Source of the DNA: Nocardiopsis metallicus
GTDB lineage: Bacteria > Actinomycetota > Actinomycetes > Streptosporangiales > Streptosporangiaceae
Length of the DNA stretch: 64,000 bases
Direction of reading: 5' to 3'
NCBI RefSeq assembly: GCF_014201115.1
Contig: NZ_JACHDO010000001.1
Coordinates: 5,456,001 to 5,520,000 of the forward strand
Of this stretch, positions 25,563-39,039 are shown one piece after another (the stretch's first letter is position 1; each line of letters starts with the position of its first letter). A model generated the notes under the pieces. It had not been told where the DNA came from, searched no databases, and saw only the letters and a program-made list of their open reading frames with translations. The translations under genes were made by a program, and so were the position numbers.

Positions 25563-26786
25563 ATGAGTGATGAATCCACGTTGTTGGTCACGGTGACCGG
25601 ACGCGACCGTCCGGGCATCAGCGCACGCCTTCTGAGCACCCTCTCCGTCTTCCCCGTCACCATCGTCGACCTCGAGCAGGTCGTCCTGGGCGGGCGACTG
25701 GTCCTGGGCGCGATTCTGGAGGTCGACGAACGGGTCGCCCCTGGGGTGAGCCGCCAGCGGGTCTTCGAGGAGATCCGCTCCGCCCTGGACAAGACCGCCA
25801 TCGACCTCGACATGGAGGTCGAGTACGCCGACGGCAACAACCGCGTGAACGAGATCGCTTCCGAGCGGCTCCACGTCACCGTCCTCGCCGCACCCCTACG
25901 CCCCGGCGCCCTGGGAGCGATCACGTCCTGTGTGGCCCGTTCCGGAGCCAACATCGACCGCATAGAGCGGCTCTCCGGCTATCCGGTCACCTCCGTGGAG
26001 ATGGAGATCTCCGGAGGCAACCCGGACCAGCTCCGCGCCGAACTCGCCATGGAGTCCGCCACCCAGGGTGTGGACGTCGCCGTGCAAGCCAGCGGCCTGC
26101 ACCGCCGCGGCAAGCACCTCATCGTCATGGACGTCGACTCGACCCTCATCCAGGGCGAGGTCATCGAACTCCTCGCGGCCCACGCGAACTGCCTCGACGA
26201 GGTAGCCAAGGTCACCGAAGAAGCGATGCGCGGCGAACTCGACTTCGAGGAGTCCCTCCGCCGACGCGTGTCCCTCCTCAAGGGCCTGGACGCCTCCGCG
26301 ATCGACAGGGTCCGCGAAGAAATCCAGCTGACCCCGGGCGCCCGTACCCTCGTCCGCACCCTCAAGCGCCTCGGCTACGAGTGCGGCATCGTCAGCGGCG
26401 GCTTCACCCAGATCACCGATGTCCTGGTGGAGAACCTCGGTCTGGACTACTCCGCGGCGAACACCCTGGAAATCATCGACGGCAAAATCACCGGCAACCT
26501 GGTCGGCCCCGTCATCGACCGCAAGGGCAAGGCCACCACCCTCCAGCGCTTCGCCGAAGAAGCTGGCGTCCCCCTCGAACAAACCATGGCCGTGGGCGAC
26601 GGCGCCAACGACCTCGACATGCTCCAAACCGCAGGCCTTGGCGTCGCCTTCAACGCCAAGCCGGTCGTCCGCCAACAGGCCGACACCTCGGTGAACGTGC
26701 CCTACCTGGACACCATCGCCTTCATCCTCGGCATCACCCGCGAAGAAATCGAAGCCGCCGACCTCGTAACAGCACCCCAGGACTAA
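25563..26786 (+). CDS. serB: Phosphoserine phosphatase with N-terminal ACT domains
   Basis: A 407-residue enzyme catalysing the last step of serine synthesis (phosphoserine to serine). Two ACT-type regulatory regions come first (LLVTVTGRDRPGISARLLST and LHVTVLAAPLRPGALGAITS), for serine feedback. The HAD domain follows: motif I MDVDSTLI, motif II VSGGF, motif III Lys in IDRKGKA and motif IV VGDGANDLDML. The ATG at 25563 is preferred to a GTG at 25551. A very strong palindromic terminator follows. Confidence 0.93.
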   Translation: MSDESTLLVTVTGRDRPGISARLLSTLSVFPVTIVDLEQVVLGGRLVLGAILEVDERVAPGVSRQRVFEEIRSALDKTAIDLDMEVEYADGNNRVNEIASERLHVTVLAAPLRPGALGAITSCVARSGANIDRIERLSGYPVTSVEMEISGGNPDQLRAELAMESATQGVDVAVQASGLHRRGKHLIVMDVDSTLIQGEVIELLAAHANCLDEVAKVTEEAMRGELDFEESLRRRVSLLKGLDASAIDRVREEIQLTPGARTLVRTLKRLGYECGIVSGGFTQITDVLVENLGLDYSAANTLEIIDGKITGNLVGPVIDRKGKATTLQRFAEEAGVPLEQTMAVGDGANDLDMLQTAGLGVAFNAKPVVRQQADTSVNVPYLDTIAFILGITREEIEAADLVTAPQD

Positions 26787-26791
26787 CCAAG

Positions 26792-26831
26792 CGTCAGAGG
26801 GGACTCCGCACGTGCGGAGTCCCCTCTGACG
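26792..26831. terminator. 40-bp perfect palindrome after serB
   Basis: A 20-bp arm with its exact complement and no unpaired centre in the DNA (arms 26792-26811 and 26812-26831), starting 5 bp after the serB stop. It can act as a terminator on both strands. Confidence 0.85.
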
Positions 26832-26923
26832 TACCCGTAGCAAGATCACCGAGAACCCGACCAAACCCACCCACCACACAACACCCCCACCCCCGCATTC
26901 ACATGTTCACAAACCCCCACAAC

Positions 26924-26963
26924 AAAAAAGGAGGGGGCCCGCTCCGAAGAACGAACCCCCTCC
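26924..26963 (-). terminator. Intrinsic terminator of the rrn operon
   Basis: On the minus strand GGAGGGGG (26963-26956) pairs with CCCCCTCC (26937-26930), then a T-run (26929-26924) follows, the classic hairpin-plus-T form, 13 bp downstream of the 5S 3' end. Confidence 0.85.
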
Positions 26964-26975
26964 CCTCAAGAAAAA

Positions 26976-27092
26976 CCGTGGCAGCGACCTACTCTCCCAC
27001 CCCATCACAGAGCAGTACCATCAGCGCAAGGAGACTTAACGACCGGGTTCGGAATGAGACCGGGTGTGACCCTCCTGCTAAAACCACCACGG
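26976..27092 (-). rRNA. rrf: 5S ribosomal RNA
   Basis: About 117 nt on the minus strand. The two ends pair (CCGTGG with CCACGG), and the interior has the actinobacterial 5S pattern: CATTCCGAACCCGG in loop C and a GGGTGGGAGAGTAGGTCG 3' arm. It is the last gene of the operon. Confidence 0.93.
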
Positions 27093-27177
27093 AAACCAAC
27101 ACCAAGCAGACTCAACCCCCAAAGGAAGGAATCCACACGGCGAAAATCCGTGAACAAGCGTGCGCGAACATCCAATT

Positions 27178-32139
<4,962 letters not shown>

Positions 32140-32833
32140 AAGGTCAAACAACCCATCCCGGCGACCGCGAGGGTCAGCCTGGGGTGAGTAAACCTAGAAG
32201 AAATCCTGACCGATCATCTCGCGATGACCAATCAAAGGAACCCTACGCACCGAAGTGCGTCGGGGCCAAAACAAACATGGCTTAAAGAAAATCAAACACG
32301 CGCTGTTGAGTTCTCAAGAAACAATCACTCTTCCCGTACAAGCGCCAGAACCAGCTGGTTCCGTCTGCTCTTCCGTGGAAGGCTTTCTGCGTTTTGGCCG
32401 CTTTCGCGTCCGGTCCACCGCGTGAGCGGCAGATACGCTGTGTTGTGTCTTTACTTTATCAGGTGTTCCGCGCCCCGCCAAATCGGCGGTTTGTGTTGTT
32501 CCTGATCGGGGTAAAGCCCGTTGTGCCTTTCCCAGCCTAGCGTTTCCTCGGCGGTGTTTTCACCGCGTTGTTTCCGCTGGTCTGTTCGAAGCAACTCCCC
32601 GAGCCTACACGGCGCGAGCAGTGCTCGAACCGCTGTGCTTCGGAGAGTGTCTGACTCGAAGATCCGATCACGCCCACGGAGAACCCGTGTTCGTTTCGAC
32701 CGAGAAGATCGTGCTCCCCTTGCGGCCTTGGGCCGTTAGGAGGCGACTCGGAGAACACTACCCCCCCGCCCCGGGGTGATGCAAACGATCGTGGACGTGT
32801 CCTGGGTCACATCCTGGATCACGCCCCGTTCGT
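32140..32833 (-). promoter_or_regulatory. rrn leader and promoter region
   Basis: No gene is supported here. On the minus strand a -35 TTGGCG (32481-32476) and a -10 TAAAGT (32458-32453) are separated by exactly 17 bp, a convincing vegetative rrn promoter about 310 bp upstream of 16S. A conserved actinobacterial leader box, TTGAGAACTCAACAG, lies at about 32303-32318. A second, weaker pair further upstream (-10-like TAGGCT near 32533-32538) may be another rrn promoter. Confidence 0.7.
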
Positions 32834-33325
32834 TCAGTTGAGGATGCTGCCGGCGCCGGTCCCGGGGGCGGCGTACAGCCACTCGACCTCGAGGTCGACG
32901 GCGGCCACGGTCGCCGGGGAGTAGGCAACCAGGGCCTCGCTGCCCACGAAGGAAGCGGCCACCTGGGCAATCGTCGGGTTGTGTCCGACTACCAGGACCG
33001 TGCTCGCGTCGGCGTCGACCAGGTTGACCAGCCCCAGGAGTTCGTCCGCTCCCGCGAGGTAGGCGGCCTCGGCGTAGTCGGTCTCCGGCCGGGAGGGGAG
33101 TCCGCCGGAGCGTTCCATGGCGCCCAGGACCCCGTCCAGGGTCTGGCGGGTCCGCTTGGCCGCGGAGCAGATCACGCGGTCCGGGGTGTACCCCCGCTCG
33201 GCGAGCAGCTGGCCGACGCGTTCGGCCTGGCCCCACCCCTTCGCGGTGAGGGCGCGGTCGTAGTCCGTGACCTCATAACTGTCCTCGGCCTTGGCGTGGC
33301 GCATCAGCAGGAGCGTCCGGTTCAT
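32834..33325 (-). CDS. SixA-type histidine phosphatase
   Basis: A 163-residue member of the histidine phosphatase superfamily, resembling SixA, which removes phosphate from phosphohistidine. The catalytic RHG-like motif is LLLMRHAKAE, with a following DYDRALTAKG; CSAAKRTRQT holds the second Arg and VVGHNP the second His. The length is right for SixA. Its ATG overlaps the TGA of a 36-residue membrane peptide gene (ATGA). Its in vivo partner is unknown. Confidence 0.9.
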   Translation of the reverse strand: MNRTLLLMRHAKAEDSYEVTDYDRALTAKGWGQAERVGQLLAERGYTPDRVICSAAKRTRQTLDGVLGAMERSGGLPSRPETDYAEAAYLAGADELLGLVNLVDADASTVLVVGHNPTIAQVAASFVGSEALVAYSPATVAAVDLEVEWLYAAPGTGAGSILN

Positions 33326-33432
33326 GACGACAGCACCGTCGCGACCACGGCGAGGAGGGCCATGAAGCCCACCATCACCCCCACGATGACCAACAAACCC
33401 TTGAACCCCGACAACGCCGCTCCCTTGACCAT
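33322..33432 (-). CDS. 36-residue single-TM peptide coupled to sixA
   Basis: ATG at 33432 opens 36 codons ending in a TGA that shares ATGA with the sixA start. The peptide starts MVKGAALSGFKG, followed by one hydrophobic helix (LLVIVGVMVGFMALLAVVAT) and VLSS. A basic cytoplasmic start with one TM suggests N-in topology. The exact coupling, the clean hydrophobic pattern and the lack of any other gene here support a real small gene. I do not recognise a family. It may tether or regulate SixA at the membrane (inference). Confidence 0.65.
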   Translation of the reverse strand: MVKGAALSGFKGLLVIVGVMVGFMALLAVVATVLSS

Positions 33433-33561
33433 GTGGTCGGTCCGCCGTGACCTGCGCGGTCACGCCCACCCAGGTTAGGTGTGTCCTCACCACCCTGGAC
33501 GGCACCCCTCCCTTGGTGTCCCCTTCTCTCCCCGTGCCCGCTCTCCCGGTGCCCGCACACG

Positions 33562-33596
33562 GTGCGGCCGCCCGGGGAGGGCCCGGGCGGCCGCAC
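33562..33596 (-). terminator. Terminator of hppA
   Basis: A perfect 15-bp GC-only-rich stem with a 5-nt loop, about 60 bp past the hppA stop on the minus strand and upstream of the micro-peptide/sixA pair. Confidence 0.8.
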
Positions 33597-33655
33597 GCTC
33601 GGACAGTCTTCAGAAGACACTGTCCTAACAGAAGGAGAGGAGTGGGAGCAGGGGG

Positions 33656-36127
33656 TCAGCCCTTGCCGGCATCCCCCGCGCGGGCTTCCTCCCTACGGTC
33701 GCCGTCCTTGTTCTCCGGGCCGTTCTCGGTGCCGTCCCCGGAGACCTCGGTGTCGTCCCCCTCGGTGACGGCGCCGCCGTCACCCGATTCGGGGGCGTCC
33801 TTGGGCGCGGTGGCACCACTGATCTCGGCGAGGTCGGTCTCGGTACCCGCGCCCCGGTTCTTCGACCAGAGGATGGCGCCGACCAGCACACCCACCGCGA
33901 CCACGGTCACGCCAACCCGCAGAGCGGTGTTGTCCGCGTAGAGCACCACGCTGGGCGCGACGATCAGGGCCACGAGGTTCATCACCTTGAGCAGCGGGTT
34001 GATGGCCGGGCCCGCGGTGTCCTTGAAGGGGTCGCCGACGGTGTCACCGATGATCGTGGCCTCGTGGGCGGCGGAACCCTTGCCGCCGTGGTGACCGTCC
34101 TCCACCAGCTTCTTGGCGTTGTCCCAGGCGCCGCCGGAGTTGGACAGGAACACCGCCATGAGCACACCGGCGGCGATGGCACCGCCGAGGAACGCGCCGA
34201 GCGGGGCGTACCCGAAGGCGAACCCGACCGCGATGGGGGCCAGGACCGCGAGGAGACCGGGGGTGACCAGCTCGCGCAGCGAATCCTTGGTGCAGATGTC
34301 GACCACCCGCGCGTACTCCGGCTTCTCCGTGCCGTCCATGATCCCCGGGCGGGTGCGGAACTGGTTGCGCACCTCCAGGACCACGCGCTGGGCGGCGCGG
34401 CCCACCGCCATGATCGCCAGGCCGGAGAAGAAGAACACGACGCTGGCGCCGATGATGACGCCGACGAGCACGTCGGGCTGGTCCAGGGAGAGGGAGAAGG
34501 AGTCGGGGTCGAGCCCGGCGAGGCTGAGCTGTTCCTGTACCGAGGTACGGAACGCGCCGAACAGGGCGGTGGCGGCCAGGACCGCGGTGGCGATCGCGAT
34601 GCCCTTGGTGATCGCCTTGGTGGTGTTGCCGACGGCGTCGAGACCGGTGAGGATCTCGGCTCCCCTGCCCTCGACGTCCCCGGACATCTCGGCGATGCCC
34701 TGGGCGTTGTCGGAGACCGGACCGAAGGTGTCCATCGCGACGATGATGCCGACGGTGGTGAGCAGACCGGTTCCGGCGAGGGCCACGGCGAACAGGCTCA
34801 GGGTGATGGATCCGCCGCCCAGGAGGAACGCCGCGTACACGGCGCCCGCGATGAGCAGGGCCGAGTAGACCGCCGACTCCAGGCCGACGGAGATGCCGGA
34901 CAGGATAACGGTGGCCGCGCCGGTCTGGGAGCTCTCGCCGATGTCCTTGACCGGGCGCTTGTCGGTCTCGGTGAAGTAGCCGGTGAGCAGCTGGATGGCG
35001 GCGGCGAGCACCAGACCGATGAGGACCGCGGCGACCGCGATGAACCTCGGGTCGGGGTTGGTGCCCGCTTCGGCGATCTCGGCCATGACGCTCTCGCTGA
35101 CCCCGCTCATCTCCTCGAAGCTGCTGGGCAGGTACCAGAAGGCGGTGGCGGTGACCAGGACGGCGGAGATCGCGGCGGAGATGAAGAAGCCGCGGTTGAT
35201 CGCGGTCATCGCGGTCTTGTCCTTGGCCCTGGGCGCCACGATGAAGATGCCGATGATGGCGGTGATGACACCGATCATCGGGACCAGCAGCGGGAAGACC
35301 AGGCCCTCGGTGCCGAACGCGACCCGGCCGAGGATGAGCGAGGCGACGAGGACCACGGCGTAGGACTCGAAGAGGTCGGCGGCCATGCCCGCGCAGTCGC
35401 CGACGTTGTCGCCGACGTTGTCCGCGATGGTGGCGGCGTTGCGCGGGTCGTCCTCGGGGATGCCCTGTTCGACCTTGCCGACGAGGTCGGCGCCGACGTC
35501 GGCGGCCTTGGTGAAGATGCCGCCGCCCACACGCATGAACATCGCCAGGAGCGCGGCGCCGAAGCCGAAGCCCTCGAGGACGATGGGGGCGTCGCCCCGG
35601 TAGAGGACGACGACGAGCGCGGCACCGAACAGGCCGAGGCCGACGGTGATCATGCCCGCGACGCCACCGGTGCGGAAGGCGATCCGCATGGCGCGGTGGT
35701 TGTCGCTCTCACCGCCGCCCCTCGCGGCCGCGGCGACCCGGACGTTGCCGCGGACCGCGAGCCACATGCCGATGAACCCCGTCGCGGCGGAGAGCAGCGC
35801 GCCGAGGGCGAAGAAGAGCGACCGCCCGATGGCGATCGCCCAGCTGTCCGCGGGCAGCAGGAGTAGGAGAAGGGGGATGGCGACGACGAACACCGCGAGG
35901 GTTCGGAACTGCCGTTTCAGGTAGGCCGCAGCTCCTTCCTGGACCGCGACCGCGATGTTGCGCATTCGCTCGGTGCCCTGACCGGCGGCCAGGACCTCAC
36001 GAACCAGCATTCCGGCGACGGCGAGCGCGAGCAGCGCGACCACCATCACGACGATGACGAGGGTGAGGTCCCTCCCCTCGAGCGCTAGAGCCATGCCACT
36101 TCCAGTGGCGAGGTTGAGCCCAGACAA
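33656..36127 (-). CDS. hppA: Membrane proton-translocating pyrophosphatase (K+-independent type)
   Basis: An 823-residue, about 16-TM pump that couples PPi hydrolysis to H+ export. Substrate-binding motifs are clear: GGGIFTKAADVGADLVGKVE, the DDPRNAATIADNVGDNVGD block, and DTVGDPFKDTAGPAINPL near the C-terminus. GNTTKAITKG carries the Lys (and Thr three residues on) that marks the K+-independent subclass. The TTG at 36127 is chosen because AAGGAGG lies 5 nt before it; an internal ATG at 36094 is the next option. A Glu/Asp/Gly-rich tail of about 60 residues follows the last TM. Confidence 0.93.
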   Translation of the reverse strand: MSGLNLATGSGMALALEGRDLTLVIVVMVVALLALAVAGMLVREVLAAGQGTERMRNIAVAVQEGAAAYLKRQFRTLAVFVVAIPLLLLLLPADSWAIAIGRSLFFALGALLSAATGFIGMWLAVRGNVRVAAAARGGGESDNHRAMRIAFRTGGVAGMITVGLGLFGAALVVVLYRGDAPIVLEGFGFGAALLAMFMRVGGGIFTKAADVGADLVGKVEQGIPEDDPRNAATIADNVGDNVGDCAGMAADLFESYAVVLVASLILGRVAFGTEGLVFPLLVPMIGVITAIIGIFIVAPRAKDKTAMTAINRGFFISAAISAVLVTATAFWYLPSSFEEMSGVSESVMAEIAEAGTNPDPRFIAVAAVLIGLVLAAAIQLLTGYFTETDKRPVKDIGESSQTGAATVILSGISVGLESAVYSALLIAGAVYAAFLLGGGSITLSLFAVALAGTGLLTTVGIIVAMDTFGPVSDNAQGIAEMSGDVEGRGAEILTGLDAVGNTTKAITKGIAIATAVLAATALFGAFRTSVQEQLSLAGLDPDSFSLSLDQPDVLVGVIIGASVVFFFSGLAIMAVGRAAQRVVLEVRNQFRTRPGIMDGTEKPEYARVVDICTKDSLRELVTPGLLAVLAPIAVGFAFGYAPLGAFLGGAIAAGVLMAVFLSNSGGAWDNAKKLVEDGHHGGKGSAAHEATIIGDTVGDPFKDTAGPAINPLLKVMNLVALIVAPSVVLYADNTALRVGVTVVAVGVLVGAILWSKNRGAGTETDLAEISGATAPKDAPESGDGGAVTEGDDTEVSGDGTENGPENKDGDRREEARAGDAGKG

Positions 36128-36826
36128 TCCGTCCTCCTTGAGACGGGCACGTCCTTTTCGACCCCTCCGCGAAGGCGTGCGAAACGTCGGCCTCGTAGGC
36201 TTCGGTGCCGCGCACCGCCGTGGACGTACCGCCGTCCGAAAGGCATCTGAACTGGCTCGACGGCACGCTTGTCGGGGTCGAAGCGGTGCCACCTTTCTGT
36301 GTGGTGCACGCCGTCCGCAGTTACTCACGCGCGGACGGTGATCCGGGGATTCTACGCACGGAAAGAAATAAATCAGAGAGCCGATTCGGCATTTGCCCAA
36401 GAGAGATTAAAGATGTGATCTCACGGTGATCTTGAGAATCGGATAAAGTGCTTTATCGACCTGATTGATCGCGCATAGCTCCGCATAACGTGTTAATTCG
36501 ATGTTAACGTTAAAGCACGCAGAGGCCCATGAAAGGGAAATTTGCCGCTTAGGAATCAGAAGCCACAGTGGTCTCGGGCGCACCGGGCACACCAGGGGGA
36601 AGCGGGAGGCCAGAGGGCTCCACGGCGATCGTCTGACAGCCACCGGAGAACACCAGCCGCCCCCCGCGCCGCTTCTTGACATCCCCTGGGACGGGGCGTG
36701 GTTTCGGCCTGGACGGAATCACGCTCCGGGCAACCGTATCCCGAAAAGGCCGCTGTCGCCCGGAAGACGAAGGACTCCGTCCCCTCGCCGCCCTCTCTAT
36801 GGTCCCGCTCACCGGGCGAGACGGAC
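36128..36826. promoter_or_regulatory. hppA upstream region with AT-rich palindromic island
   Basis: About 700 bp without a supported gene. From roughly 36340 to 36540 the DNA is AT-rich. It contains GATAAAG-TG-CTTTATC (36442-36457), a perfect 7-bp dyad, and TTAACGTTAA (36504-36513), a perfect 10-bp palindrome. These lie upstream of hppA and could bind a regulator or a nucleoid protein. Confidence 0.55.
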
Positions 36827-37342
36827 CTACGCCTGGCGCAGGCGCATCCCCGAGGGGTCGATACCGTCGCCGGAGGTCGCGCGGCCGGAATCGAGGTCGT
36901 CGGCCAGGGCCCGGGCGAACGCCGCCACGGCGGCCACGTCCACCCCGTGCGGAGCGTCGGGGCCGAAGGGCTCCACCCGGTCCGCGCCGCGACGGAGCAG
37001 GCGGGCCGCTCCGACCCGGTTACCGCGCTGGGCGTGCGTGACACCCACGGCGGTCTGCGCGAGCCCCCGCCACAGTTCACGTTCCGGCTCGTCCACGGAC
37101 TTCCACACCGCTTCGAGCACTTCGTGGGCGGTGAAGGCGAACCCGCCGTCGAGCAGGCGTTGCGCCTCGGCGATGCCCTCCTCCACGGTGAACACGGCGT
37201 CGTCGGGGACCCGGTCCACCTCGCCGACGCTGCCGTGCGGCATCGGGCGACCGTAACGGTCCCGCGGTCGCTGGTTCTGTGCCCGTCCGGTCTCGTCGCG
37301 ATCGCGGACTCCGTCCGCCCCGGGTCGAGGTCCCCTGCTCAT
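36827..37342 (-). CDS. DUF309 protein
   Basis: A 171-residue protein. After a charged, low-complexity N-terminus of about 40 residues comes the DUF309 helical domain: FTVEEGIAEAQRLLDGGFAF, then TAHEVLEAVWKSVDEPEREL and WRGLAQTAVGVTHAQRGNRV, with the family's HExxE and WRGLxQ motifs. Its function is unknown. It is the last gene of a minus-strand operon with the hydrolase-like and holin-like genes. An ATG 7 codons upstream is possible. Confidence 0.85.
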   Translation of the reverse strand: MSRGPRPGADGVRDRDETGRAQNQRPRDRYGRPMPHGSVGEVDRVPDDAVFTVEEGIAEAQRLLDGGFAFTAHEVLEAVWKSVDEPERELWRGLAQTAVGVTHAQRGNRVGAARLLRRGADRVEPFGPDAPHGVDVAAVAAFARALADDLDSGRATSGDGIDPSGMRLRQA

Positions 37343-37393
37343 GCGTGCCCCACCGCCGTTCACCGCTGCTTACCGCTGTTCGCCGCCGGACGT

Positions 37394-38326
37394 TCACCGC
37401 TGTCGGCTGTCGTCCGCTGCCGGTCGTTCGCCGTCGATCTCCCGCAACCACCCTACGAGAGCCCGCTCCACCTCGCGCGGGCGCTCCTCGTGGGGAAAGT
37501 GACCGGCGTCCGACACCCGTACCCAAGCGAAAGGACCGAGAACATGCTTGCGGGAGGAGCGCGCGGTATCCGGCGGGCACACGGGGTCCAGGGCCCCGTG
37601 CAGTTGGAGGACGGGCACCCGGACCGGGAGCCGCATCCGGTTGGCGTACCTGAGCCCGTCCGTGCGCCACCGCGACCGGAAGATCCAGCGGTGGTACTCC
37701 AGCGAGCAGTGCGAGACCTTGGGGATCGAGAACGCGAGCCGGTAGCGCTCCTGCGCCTCCCGGTCCGGCCAGCCCGGGGCGGACCACTCGTCGAGGAGCT
37801 CGCCCACGCGCACGCAGCCGTCGGCGAGGAGGCGGTGTTCGGGCAGGATCGGCAGCTGGGCGCGGAGCATGTGCCGGGTGCCCGGCCCGCCGGAGAACAG
37901 GACGCGCGCCGCGCGGCGGGGATGGGGGGCCGAGATCGCGGCCAGGGCGCGGACCGCACCGGGGTGGTAGGCGGTCATGGTCCATCCGACGAGCCCGCCG
38001 ACTCCGTGGCCGACCACGGCGGCGTCGGCCGCGCCGAGCGCGCGGACCAGGCTCGCCATGTCCTGGGCCAGTCCCACGAGGTCGTAGCCGCGCGGGGTCT
38101 TGTCGCTGGCCCCGTAGCCGCGCAGGTCGACCGCGACGGCCCGGTACCCCGCCTCGGCCAGTGCGGGCAGCTGGTCGCGCCAGGCCCACCAGAACTGGGG
38201 GAACCCGTGTAGGAGGAGGACGAGCGGGCCCTCGCCGAGTTCGGCCACGTGGAACCGGGCACCGGCGGCGCTGACCGTTCGGTGGGTCCAGGGACCGTCG
38301 ACGTAGGCGGCCGAGTCGTCCAGCAC
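37394..38326 (-). CDS. EphE-like alpha/beta hydrolase with Gly at the nucleophile position
   Basis: A 310-residue protein with an epoxide-hydrolase-like sequence: oxyanion LLLHGFPQFWWAWRDQLP, VDLRGYGASDKTPRGYDL, then VVGHGVGGLVGW where epoxide hydrolases have GHDxGG. The acid in LHGALDPVCP and the His in DAGHFPHEERP are in place, so only the nucleophile is changed (G-H-G-V-G). The gene matches the place of ephE (Rv3670) in M. tuberculosis: next to a holin-like gene and near acs. The GTG start lies 6 bp after the upstream gene's stop. Confidence 0.8.
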   Translation of the reverse strand: MLDDSAAYVDGPWTHRTVSAAGARFHVAELGEGPLVLLLHGFPQFWWAWRDQLPALAEAGYRAVAVDLRGYGASDKTPRGYDLVGLAQDMASLVRALGAADAAVVGHGVGGLVGWTMTAYHPGAVRALAAISAPHPRRAARVLFSGGPGTRHMLRAQLPILPEHRLLADGCVRVGELLDEWSAPGWPDREAQERYRLAFSIPKVSHCSLEYHRWIFRSRWRTDGLRYANRMRLPVRVPVLQLHGALDPVCPPDTARSSRKHVLGPFAWVRVSDAGHFPHEERPREVERALVGWLREIDGERPAADDSRQR

Positions 38327-38332
38327 CGTCGG

Positions 38333-38821
38333 TTAACGGCCGGCGGGAGCGGGGGTCTCGCTTTCCGCGGCGGCCTCGACGTCAGTGCCGCGGGGCGGCC
38401 GGATCTCACCGCGCAGGATCCCCATGAGGCGCGAGGTGGTGACCGCGGTGCGGGCCAGGCCCTGGCGGCGCTTCAGGTTGATCACCGCGACCAGGATGAG
38501 GAGGGCGGCGATCAGCAGGTAGAAGCCGGTGACGGTCAGGAAGGAGAGCCAGAAGGCCCACCCCGCCACCTCGGCGAGGAAGAGGCCCACGGTGACCGAG
38601 AACAGGATCAGGACCAGGTGGAGGACGAAGGCGGCGGCCCCGAACTCCCCGAGGCTCTTGCCGATCTTGACCGCGTCGGCCTTGGCTTCGAGCTTGGCGA
38701 GCTTGATCTCGAGCCGCACGATGCGGGAGAGGTTGTCGGTGGCGTCGGAGACCAACTCACCGATGGAGCGGTCGGAATCGCTGGCAGCGCCAGGTTGGCC
38801 GGCACCCGGCTTGTCCACCAT
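38333..38821 (-). CDS. Phage-holin-family membrane protein (Act_holin-like)
   Basis: A 162-residue protein matching the position of Rv3669. It starts with a polar region (SIGELVSDATDNLSRIVRLE) and an amphipathic helix (IKLAKLEAKADAVKIGKSLG). Two TM helices follow (FVLHLVLILFSVTVGLFLAE and WLSFLTVTGFYLLIAALLIL), then a basic tail. The name comes from loose similarity to holins; these are core chromosomal genes in actinobacteria, not phage. First gene of an operon with the EphE-like and DUF309 genes. Confidence 0.82.
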   Translation of the reverse strand: MVDKPGAGQPGAASDSDRSIGELVSDATDNLSRIVRLEIKLAKLEAKADAVKIGKSLGEFGAAAFVLHLVLILFSVTVGLFLAEVAGWAFWLSFLTVTGFYLLIAALLILVAVINLKRRQGLARTAVTTSRLMGILRGEIRPPRGTDVEAAAESETPAPAGR

Positions 38822-38951
38822 CGTGGGGGTTCCCTTCTCTCGGTGCGAACACGCGGATGATCCTCCGCATCCTCGCACATGCCCTCCCTCCCATGTCTCT
38901 CACGGCACGCAAAACCGGGGGCTTCGGTTTCGTCACGTAGGTGAGCGGGAA

Positions 38952-38990
38952 CGGCGCCCCGCCCCTTCGGAAGGAAGGAACGGGGCGCCG
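38952..38990 (-). terminator. Terminator of acs
   Basis: Perfect 10-bp stem (CGGCGCCCCG / CGGGGCGCCG), 49 bp past the acs stop codon on the minus strand. Confidence 0.75.
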
Positions 38991-39039
38991 GGGTCCCCCG
39001 GCTGGACGGTGACCGGGAGACGGTGCGGCTGGGAGAGGG

